A DNA stretch of 64,000 nucleotides from Prorocentrum cordatum (taxonomy: Eukaryota; Sar; Dinophyceae; Prorocentrales; Prorocentraceae), in assembly GCA_963575745.1 (NCBI GenBank), contig CAUYUJ010016490.1, forward strand, positions 60,958 through 124,957, in the 5' to 3' direction. Numbering within the stretch: position 1 is the first letter of the stretch; each line of letters opens with the position of its first letter. Shown one piece after another: positions 43,601-49,788 of the stretch. The notes beneath the pieces are model-generated. The model was not told the origin of the DNA. It did no database searches and saw only the letters and a program-made list of their open reading frames with translations. The position numbers and the translations under genes are program-made.

Positions 43601-46067
43601 ACCTTCACCGGGTGCCGCTCCTGCTGCTTCGGCAGCTTCCTCTGATGAGAACACCAGAAGATCTCGTTCCCATACGCGCGTCAGAGAAGAGCCACATCCA
43701 CAGGCTCGACTTCCTCGTGAGTGGAGACAGGCTGGCCCAAAAGAACACGCTCTCAGGAGAGGTGGCCAGCTACTTCCGTACAACGACCCAAGACGCCGAA
43801 AAGGGGAACACTCGGCCTTCGGCCAGGGCAACCCTGCCTATAGGGACAGTGATGGCAAGCCCATCCGCGGAGGCTATCAGCTTGCAACAAACATCCGCCG
43901 CCCTGAAATTCAAGAAGTGCGGACTCAGTTGCGAGATATTATCGCGGCGCGCAAGCAGTATAGGCCTCACGCAGCATGCGGGCCTTGTTCCCAGCCGTTT
44001 CAGAACCACAGGCCAGGATGCCCCGTTGGCAACAACGAAGGCCTGAGCCCCAACAGGGGCAAAACTCCTCATAAAGAGGGCCATCCGCCACTTATCCCGA
44101 TGACGCAGGGCGAGATCGCGGAAGTGAATCATCGTCTCGGGATTTTGAGCCACTTGGATCCGAAAGAAGAAGAAAAGCCTACCCCGGTTCCAAGGGGACT
44201 GGTAGCCATGACCCAGGAAGAGAAAGACGCGCTCTTCAGTCTTCCTAGTATGCGAGGAAACTCGCCTGGCGTCTCTAGCCAGTCCCAACAACCAGAACCG
44301 ACAATCAAGGATGAGATAAAGGCTCAACGTGTGGCGGAGGATGAGGAGCGTATGCGGGCAGCAGAAGACCGCACTCGCGAGACAACTCGCAAGATGTTGG
44401 AAGATTCTAGTAAGATCTACATGAAGAGGGCTACGAGGCCCCCACTCCCACTAACTTCGAAGGCCAAGAGTGAACCCCCGACACCTAAGCCGTCCCCGGT
44501 GCCGAAACCGAAGACGAGCCCTCAGGACCCTGGGCCAGACGTGCATATGGAGGTGCCTCGATCTGCGACGCCGAAGCCGCCGATTGGCGCAACTCCTCCA
44601 CAAGCGTCCGTGCCCAAGCAGCAACCTCAGGACCCAATGGAGGAACGAAGACGCCCGCTTAGTCGCAGCAAGTCCATTGCGAAACGGGCGGCAGCTTTCG
44701 AGCGCAGTGGGTATGCACCTGCGCCAGCTTCGCCTGTGGCGGCCCGTTCCAGGAGGTCCGATGAAGGTGCTATGTCGAGGGGTACCTGGGTGCCGAAGAT
44801 CAGGGGCAGCGCCAGTCGCGCATCTCCGCGGGGAAACCCGCCAGGCGCTGCCGCCGCAGCTTCCTCCTCTTCAGGAGCCGCAGCCTCTTCAGCAACAGAG
44901 GTTCCGATGCGGGGAAACCCGCCAGTGGTTCAGCTGCACCGCCCAGGTGACACGTCCTTCACTAGTGGGACTCCAAATGTGATCAGGGATAGACTTGCGC
45001 TTCGGAAGCTCCCGCCGATACGTTCGGTGGATGAGACATTCATGAAGGAACGCAGGAAAGCTGGAATCCTTCCCACATCCAATGATACTCTCAAACAGCT
45101 GAGCAAAGCTCTCAGCAGGATATGCAGACATGCGCCAGACAAGCAACACAATCCTGTGTGGCGCTTGGAATCTTTCGATGATCATGATGGTTGGGTTAAC
45201 CTAGTGGAACTCGTTGACCATTATCCGTGGAACACAGGTCAACCAAGACATGCTGGGTATAGCCCAAAGTATGACGAGGCCAAGGTCATCAACGAGCATC
45301 TATGTAGGCGCTCGGTTGACCAACTCGCAGCCATCATGATGTCAGTTGCTCATGTTCGTGAACCAGACGGAGAAGAAAAACAACGCCTCCAGTTCAAGGT
45401 GTTAATGCGGGACTCCGGCGAGCCCGCTATCTTCATCCGCGCCTCTCAGGGGCATTCATGGGCATTGAAAGCTCCATGGTCGCTGTACAGCTACATTGTA
45501 CTGTGCGACCAACCTGCCGGGAGACCGGCCCCATACCCCGAAGTCGCCATGCATGGCACTCGATGGCATGCTTTCGAAGGTATTATGTGGCACGGCCTGT
45601 CCTGTAGACCTGAGCACAACACGAAGAAAAAGGGGACAGGCCGTTCGCGCATTCACTTCGTGCCGACAGTTCGCCGCCGTGCCGTGAACAGTGGGTGGGA
45701 CCCAGATGCAGACATCGTCATCTTCGTAGATTGGCGTCAGGCCATACAAGATGGTATGAAGTTCTGCTGGTCCGATAACGGAGTCCTCTTGTCCGAGGGA
45801 GATAACGGTATCATTGAACCGTATTACATCTCTCATGTAGAGGATCTGACCACAGGAAGGCAATGGCGTAATCCAGAGTATTTGGGGAGCCGCCATGCGC
45901 GAGTCTTTGTCGCAACGATGTCTGCTCCTGACAGGTGGGCTGACGTTGGTACTTCAGCGTTAAGTACCAGTGGTCCCAAGACCAAGAGGGCGTCGACCCC
46001 CCATGGTCTACCCCCACAGGGAAGTTGGGGACCACTACAGCCCTACCCAGCTGGGAAGCCAGCCTGA
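40500..46067 (+). CDS. Gag-like polyprotein with zinc knuckle and Tpt1/KptA domain
   Basis: One uninterrupted frame of 1855 codons. Its first ATG lies in the LTR. The first ATG after the primer-binding site is 41052, so the N terminus is uncertain. If translated from upstream, two hydrophobic segments (about residues 57-77 and 163-183) could span membranes. Residues about 200-395 resemble a Copia Gag core. A strongly basic stretch (VRRVRRRIRRSFKGKGKGK) precedes a CCHC knuckle, CHECGSSDHLVRDC, at residues 609-622. A spliced-leader relic underlies residues about 633-640. A long acidic and Pro-rich region follows. Residues about 1515-1790 form a Tpt1/KptA-like domain. Numerous x-G-N-x-P peptides come from GNRA hairpin sequences. 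The frame overlaps the next one by 98 nt in the +1 phase. An intact frame of this length in an otherwise damaged element is notable. Confidence 0.85.
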   Translation: MFAMCWKDHYIDLILSYPSTPHTVPSQQSDGCNLPGYMPYLSYQAHFRLGSGAGRTLVWSALALLSLIFFGTIFVTTYHPAPPLPVRLRGSIQEQEATREVRRLDDQTGTIYASSLRYYQPLGNELTAQYLKQGRGDPPDRAPRRLDKALPQRDNAHHNRPSLHILGLIVFAIIWFALGAAIGHMRRGDNSTDGQTHGPYWDPQGNVPFREYIYEVNAWLNVTSGRMTPQAQAAAIQRGLGGLARTLAMRVPPDIINYGADIDGVHTDPVTYIMFLLSMKFERLEDERQLTSGTQLIDFHVPHGERIDVTLTRFEMARLEAQSVGFDLPNFQLLTTILFRALGVGNQKAMQLLQPLNHQMPRTQQQYDELLERMRSIGHLSERSPGNIGSVFGRGRGSGSGNFYTTLTTEAQPGNGPSSIWADDPGESTALLAGDRSQPSWATSPPSREPQPHRSLWGESNPLTDGVSTYLGDEDFDSGTDTDTISSDGVEALDWSDIMNMDNDNQRAEHLFWLLQQAKRRWRRFTRKPVRRVRRRIRRSFKGKGKGKRGRRRLNGRGIAAFLQRLSDEQHDEIFFGGKGRGKGRRETSGKGKGRRGNPRGRDGQVLKCHECGSSDHLVRDCPAKGNGKGMSSEVHFGSSAPSIEYLSLQDFEAMEQIFFTWVVGMDNVDELEGYGHGLYAYYLEYVRRFVTGSNELTPVEHGTLGNEPLSFFDWMFGNPGNIMAYESDDEDTTIEASPSEVQRNLEPPPEIPPGNRPSLMGEYPQTTEDLIEMESQAFVQAFIAGEPDIPFIPPGSLAPGEYGPRTLLQTLMRMHEILTIGYPESQEHIEAGIMTEQDNDACGSSELLLAALTLIDSVYPHEVQRHLIYSRGRWPRALEMAMAMRGHDLPPPGWGLQAVGMRPNHTAMRNIAGQPMLGDEPEPTTVPPTPGQPSDAQTPAMQGNLPVPDTPMAIIIGSSTSEEVEGDGCGLDEDDVTILMMDVNGEEEVDFDPDESESSSPSAQAPFAPSSTQQGDLPPSDDPSGIAQEPPQAPSPGAAPAASAASSDENTRRSRSHTRVREEPHPQARLPREWRQAGPKEHALRRGGQLLPYNDPRRRKGEHSAFGQGNPAYRDSDGKPIRGGYQLATNIRRPEIQEVRTQLRDIIAARKQYRPHAACGPCSQPFQNHRPGCPVGNNEGLSPNRGKTPHKEGHPPLIPMTQGEIAEVNHRLGILSHLDPKEEEKPTPVPRGLVAMTQEEKDALFSLPSMRGNSPGVSSQSQQPEPTIKDEIKAQRVAEDEERMRAAEDRTRETTRKMLEDSSKIYMKRATRPPLPLTSKAKSEPPTPKPSPVPKPKTSPQDPGPDVHMEVPRSATPKPPIGATPPQASVPKQQPQDPMEERRRPLSRSKSIAKRAAAFERSGYAPAPASPVAARSRRSDEGAMSRGTWVPKIRGSASRASPRGNPPGAAAAASSSSGAAASSATEVPMRGNPPVVQLHRPGDTSFTSGTPNVIRDRLALRKLPPIRSVDETFMKERRKAGILPTSNDTLKQLSKALSRICRHAPDKQHNPVWRLESFDDHDGWVNLVELVDHYPWNTGQPRHAGYSPKYDEAKVINEHLCRRSVDQLAAIMMSVAHVREPDGEEKQRLQFKVLMRDSGEPAIFIRASQGHSWALKAPWSLYSYIVLCDQPAGRPAPYPEVAMHGTRWHAFEGIMWHGLSCRPEHNTKKKGTGRSRIHFVPTVRRRAVNSGWDPDADIVIFVDWRQAIQDGMKFCWSDNGVLLSEGDNGIIEPYYISHVEDLTTGRQWRNPEYLGSRHARVFVATMSAPDRWADVGTSALSTSGPKTKRASTPHGLPPQGSWGPLQPYPAGKPA
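40646..40660 (+). promoter_or_regulatory. Primer-binding site, initiator-Met-tRNA type
   Basis: TGGTAGCGGAGCTGG follows the 5' LTR immediately. TGG pairs with the tRNA CCA end. TGGTAGC- starts are known for elements primed by initiator methionine tRNA, such as Ty1. The matching dinoflagellate tRNA was not available to compare. Confidence 0.8.
42396..42418 (+). other. Spliced-leader relic inside ORF1
   Basis: Bases 42404-42418 are identical to the last 15 nt of the dinoflagellate spliced leader (CCATTTTGGCTCAAG). Upstream bases TCCGAAGT match the leader start TCCGTAG with one substitution and one inserted T. It is read through as the peptide EVHFGSS, 11 codons after the zinc knuckle. Confidence 0.8.
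42719..42738 (+). other. 8-bp perfect stem with AACG loop
   Basis: CGAGGTTC pairs with GAACCTCG around AACG, only 20 bases before the GNRA hairpin at 42758. It does not match the family consensus. Confidence 0.7.
44985..45880 (+). other. Tpt1/KptA RNA 2'-phosphotransferase-like domain
   Basis: A domain within ORF1. The family uses NAD+ to remove the 2'-phosphate left at RNA splice junctions by Trl1-type ligation. Matches in order: LSKALSRICRHAP (Arg 1543-His 1544, the family RH pair), DGWVNLVELV, FIRASQGHS (Arg 1647), MHGTRWHAFEGIMWHGL (the HGT segment), SRIHFVP, and DIVIFVDWRQAIQDGMKFCW followed by SDNGVLLSEGDNG. Three of the four invariant Arg/His/Arg/Arg residues are present. The fourth Arg, which sits just before the strand IVIFVD in relatives, is Asp 1734 (SGWDPDAD). 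A hairpin insert encoding PAGRPAP interrupts a loop. The fold assignment is strong. The activity is uncertain. Confidence 0.88.
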
Positions 46068-49000
46068 GATCTATCGGATCTTCATGATTACCGAGAGTGA
46101 GGCCGGGAGCGCGGCTCCAAGCCGTGCCCCAAGCCAAGGGCCTAGTGCCGTATCTTGGCAGGCCATCAGTACCTCGGACCTGGATCAGATCGCAGCCGCG
46201 CTGAACCTTGATCAGGTAGAACAGCTGGCGGACAGGTTATACCAGCAGGATCCCTGGGCCGCAGGCCAGGGAGCAATGTCCGCTATGGCTACGAGAAATC
46301 GTCAGGCCATGCAGGGAAACCTGCCTACAAGCGGACCTGCTCGGTTTGAACCAATGCATGGAAGCCCTACTCAGAGCATGCACACTCCAAGGGGCATGAC
46401 TCCATTGGGCACACCACCGGCACAATCCCCATTCGGGACACCTGTCCGCCCTGCCGCAAACGGCACACTCATGGAGAGGATAGCTGCGGCTAGGGCTGAT
46501 CACAGCACAGCCCTCCTCAACATGATGCCGCCCGGCACGCCAACGAGTCAGCAGGGAAACCTGCCTGGTACACCAAGCCACCACAGGGCGGGTGTACCTG
46601 ACGACTATCGCTCAAGAGTGGCGGCCGCGGTGCAGCAGGTGCAGAACCATAATCTGCCTCACCCAAGTGGGCAGAGGTGGAGGCCAGCCTGGTCCTGGGA
46701 ACCTGAGGGTCCCAACCCACGGGACCCTGCTCGGCAGCGAGCCTTTATCCCGGCGTTCAACGCCCATCCGAGCATGTCTCAGGGCCAGAGGCCACCACCA
46801 ACGCAGATGAATCCGCCATTATACCCTGACGGGTCAAGGGTTCCGAACAAATTTGTTCGTGAATTGGCGGATCAGATGCATAACCTCACTAATGTGCGCT
46901 GCAGCGACCATTCCATGTACCCGCACATGGCCTTTATGCCTTCACCAACATCACCAGAGGTGGTTGTTCAGCCCACTGCCCATTCAATATCGTCTGGCAG
47001 TAGGGGCGTGCCTGACTACATCAGGCAGACACACCACACTCAGCAGGCATGTTTCAGGAGGAGGCAGGCGGTGCAAAGCGTACGGGATCAGTCACGTGCA
47101 GCTGCACTTGATGTGGTGAGGAACAGGGGCTCACCTTTGCGAGGAAACTCGCCCGCCGTGACTCCTACCACTTCCATGCCAAATGTCGAAGTGCAGGAAG
47201 TGCTGAATCCAACGGGGACACCCCCATCAGCCTTCATGCCCTCCGAGACGGTATTGGAGAGGCAGCGGCGGGTATATCCCAGGGTAGCAGACGTAGAAGT
47301 CTTCACTGGGATGGAAGATACCTGTGCGGTATGCCTCGAAGAATTTCAGCCCAGGGATAGCGTCTACCGCCTGAGGTGCAATCACCTATTCCACGAGGGA
47401 TGCTGGAATTCTAATGTGGTGGGCCACGTCGCAAATCAGCGTGAGGGAGATCCCCAGCAGCCACCATGTGCTATCTGTCGAGCACCTGGCATTATAGCAT
47501 CGTCCTTCCCATGGACCGGCTCTTTTAGTCAGACTCCTGAGCAGTCAGCGAGAGAGCTGCGGGAGCTGAGGAGCATGGTGGGGGAGATGACGTCCAGGAT
47601 GCTAGCTATGCAGACAGTTCCGTCACAACAGCAGGGATACCTGCCTGAAGAGGTAAGGCCGCCGATGGAAACGGGATATTTTGATCAGCTTATCCCGATG
47701 ACGGCGCCTCAGCAGGGAAACCTGCATGATACTCCTCAGATGTCTCCCCAGAGTGGAGGCGAGGCTGAGATGTCACTGGACCCTGATCAGCTGCGCGAGT
47801 TGCGTGTGCGACATTTCCAGAATCAGATGGATAATACGCACACAACATTTATGCTAGATGCCAATAATCCTGAAACTGATAGTCCGTCGTTAGACCTATC
47901 AGAATCCTCAGCGGCGTCAGCAGCAACAGCAGCCAGGGCCGTCAACATCTCAGCGACGAATGAGGAGTTCGAGGAGTGGCTGCGGTACCGGGATCACATC
48001 ACGAACGAGGGGCTGCAGGACATCGCCCTTCACTCGTACCTAACGTTGATAAGGCGCACGACCCGCGAGCAGTATATGAGCATACGCGATGAGTATGCCA
48101 ACTGGCGGGAGGAGCGTGGCGATCACGCCCAGCACGTGTCGTACTTCCAGTACATTGACCTGGCACGCATGGCCGAGAGCGAGTCACATGCCAGTGTCAT
48201 GCGGGGTAACCCGCCAGGGAGTACGACTGTGCCGCGGGGAAACCCGCCTACCGACACAGCCGACACTTCAGAAACTGTGCACATCAAGCAGCCGAGTAAG
48301 ACGTTCTTGGATGATGGTGGAAATTCCATACTCATCGACGTCGGTTCGAAGATCAACATCATGGGCGAGAACACGAGCCGTAAGTTCGTCCAGGCTGCCG
48401 AGGCACATGGCCGCACTTGTACGTTCGAGCCCCGCTCTCGTTTGAATATCAACGGAGTGGGAGAAGGGTCGGCCCCAGCGGATACCGTAGGCACATTCAG
48501 TATTGCCTGCGAGTACCAGGGGTCGGCCCAACTCGATTCATACAAGACGAACATTGTGTCAGGCTGTGGCAAGGACCTGCCAGCCATCCTAGGTCTCGAT
48601 AGTATGCAGGACAAACGCACGATCATCGTGCTTGAACGAGGCCAGGAAAAGCTGATATTCCCTGGTAAGGGGCAGGTCAAAATGGAGCTCCCAGAAGGCT
48701 CCAAAATCATGCCGACGACAAAGTTGCCGTCAGGGCATCTGTCGATCAGGTGTGATTGTTTTGGAGCTGCGGGGCAACCCGCCTCGAGCTCAAGCAGCAC
48801 GTCCTTCCAGACAGTGCTGACAGGCGAGCCGACCCCAGCGCAGGAGCGCAATCAATTGCAGGGAAACCTGCCCCAGGGGTTGATGGAGACGCTCGCCAAG
48901 GCCACCATGCGAGGCGACAACATCGACGATCTCGAGACGTTCGATTGTTTTGTTGCCAGGACACTGGCCCTGCATGGTGGTAGTGTACCCATGGACGCTG

Positions 49001-49230
49001 TACAGTCCCGCCGTAAAATAGTGATGGGATACACTAATCGTGAATTGCATACGGTCAGCGACGCTAGGTCCAAAGGCGTGCTGAAACAGCTGATGGATAA
49101 TCCATCGATGCTGACAGCATTTGCGGAGCAATCCGCCTCTGAGGCCACGGCGCGCTGCAGTGCTGAGCTCCAGCATCTGAGGGAAGCCCAGATGCTGGCA
49201 GATATTGTAGGCACATCTTCTTCATCTTGA
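45970..49230 (+). CDS. Second ORF: RING-H2 finger and retropepsin-like domain
   Basis: A 1086-codon frame in the +1 phase relative to ORF1. Its first ATG lies inside the overlap, and a start at 46084 (MITESEAG) is also possible. The first 450 residues are Pro/Gln/Met-rich with repeated QGNLP peptides. Residues 452-503 form a RING-H2 finger. Further acidic linkers follow. From about residue 775 a retropepsin-like domain reads SILIDVGSKINIMG, with Asp 790 followed by Val-Gly instead of Thr/Ser-Gly, and the later LPAILGLDSM matches the second half of aspartic proteases of Copia type. The C-terminal 130 residues are unassigned. The protease would process the polyprotein. How ribosomes reach this frame (frameshift or internal start) is not known. 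The frame is intact to TGA at 49228. Confidence 0.8.
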   Translation: MVPRPRGRRPPMVYPHREVGDHYSPTQLGSQPEIYRIFMITESEAGSAAPSRAPSQGPSAVSWQAISTSDLDQIAAALNLDQVEQLADRLYQQDPWAAGQGAMSAMATRNRQAMQGNLPTSGPARFEPMHGSPTQSMHTPRGMTPLGTPPAQSPFGTPVRPAANGTLMERIAAARADHSTALLNMMPPGTPTSQQGNLPGTPSHHRAGVPDDYRSRVAAAVQQVQNHNLPHPSGQRWRPAWSWEPEGPNPRDPARQRAFIPAFNAHPSMSQGQRPPPTQMNPPLYPDGSRVPNKFVRELADQMHNLTNVRCSDHSMYPHMAFMPSPTSPEVVVQPTAHSISSGSRGVPDYIRQTHHTQQACFRRRQAVQSVRDQSRAAALDVVRNRGSPLRGNSPAVTPTTSMPNVEVQEVLNPTGTPPSAFMPSETVLERQRRVYPRVADVEVFTGMEDTCAVCLEEFQPRDSVYRLRCNHLFHEGCWNSNVVGHVANQREGDPQQPPCAICRAPGIIASSFPWTGSFSQTPEQSARELRELRSMVGEMTSRMLAMQTVPSQQQGYLPEEVRPPMETGYFDQLIPMTAPQQGNLHDTPQMSPQSGGEAEMSLDPDQLRELRVRHFQNQMDNTHTTFMLDANNPETDSPSLDLSESSAASAATAARAVNISATNEEFEEWLRYRDHITNEGLQDIALHSYLTLIRRTTREQYMSIRDEYANWREERGDHAQHVSYFQYIDLARMAESESHASVMRGNPPGSTTVPRGNPPTDTADTSETVHIKQPSKTFLDDGGNSILIDVGSKINIMGENTSRKFVQAAEAHGRTCTFEPRSRLNINGVGEGSAPADTVGTFSIACEYQGSAQLDSYKTNIVSGCGKDLPAILGLDSMQDKRTIIVLERGQEKLIFPGKGQVKMELPEGSKIMPTTKLPSGHLSIRCDCFGAAGQPASSSSSTSFQTVLTGEPTPAQERNQLQGNLPQGLMETLAKATMRGDNIDDLETFDCFVARTLALHGGSVPMDAVQSRRKIVMGYTNRELHTVSDARSKGVLKQLMDNPSMLTAFAEQSASEATARCSAELQHLREAQMLADIVGTSSSS
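47323..47478 (+). other. RING-H2 finger
   Basis: Pattern: CAVC, 14 residues, C-N-H-LF-H-EG-C, 21 residues, CAIC. All eight ligands of a C3H2C3 zinc-binding RING are present in order. RING-H2 fingers typically recruit E2 enzymes for ubiquitin transfer. Here it lies between low-complexity linkers of a retrotransposon polyprotein. Confidence 0.85.
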
Positions 49231-49269
49231 AGATGGCAGGGCGACGTCGCCCCCTCGTCGTCTTGCCTG

Positions 49270-49788
49270 TTGGCTGAAAAGCCGGGGGGTAACAAGGACA
49301 GCGGGGTAACCTGCCTTAGTAAGAGGGCTTTTGTCATCGAAGATACGAGGGAGGCATGTGCCGACCTCCGCACACGAGGTTATATTTGTGATCGTATTTC
49401 CCACAACGAACTTATGACAAGCGTGGGCACAAACTACCTAGGTGCGGTGATCAGTGGAGATTACACTCTCATATGGATTAGTACTCCGGGTGACTGGTAC
49501 GTACGAACTCCAGGAAAGAGAGTGGCCCCACATTGGTCACGTATCCAGAACCTGTTGATTAAAGCCAAGAAACTCCGCATGAAGATTATAATATTTGGTC
49601 CCCCAGGATATGTTTGGAAGTTATCTCCAGTACGTGATACCCTGGAAGATCTAAAGTTGTCAGTAATACGGATGCGTCTGTGTCATTTCGGTATTCGGTT
49701 CAATATGCAGGACAGTACACCAAGCGGTACCTATGCAGGTAGCATCATCAATACCGATCAGCTCGAAGCTGTGGACATGTACCTGTAA
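49270..49788 (+). CDS. Methyltransferase-like fold fragment, N-terminal part of pol
   Basis: 172 codons in the frame of ORF2, separated from it by the stop at 49228, and overlapping the next frame at 49733-49788. A pattern of alternating strands and helices (NYLGAVISGDYTLIWISTPG, then MKIIIFGPPGYVWKL, then MRLCHFGIRF) resembles the degenerate C5-methyltransferase-like modules I associate with dinoflagellate Copia polyproteins. No catalytic Pro-Cys is evident. It may be a joined part of pol rather than a separate gene. Two hairpins (49272-49283 and 49301-49314) sit at its start. Confidence 0.5.
   Translation: MAEKPGGNKDSGVTCLSKRAFVIEDTREACADLRTRGYICDRISHNELMTSVGTNYLGAVISGDYTLIWISTPGDWYVRTPGKRVAPHWSRIQNLLIKAKKLRMKIIIFGPPGYVWKLSPVRDTLEDLKLSVIRMRLCHFGIRFNMQDSTPSGTYAGSIINTDQLEAVDMYL

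Noticed and set aside
44041-44056. GCCCC-AACA-GGGGC hairpin as a member of the GNRA family
   Set aside because: The loop is not GNRA and the stem does not follow GCNNG/CNNGC. Kept out of the count.
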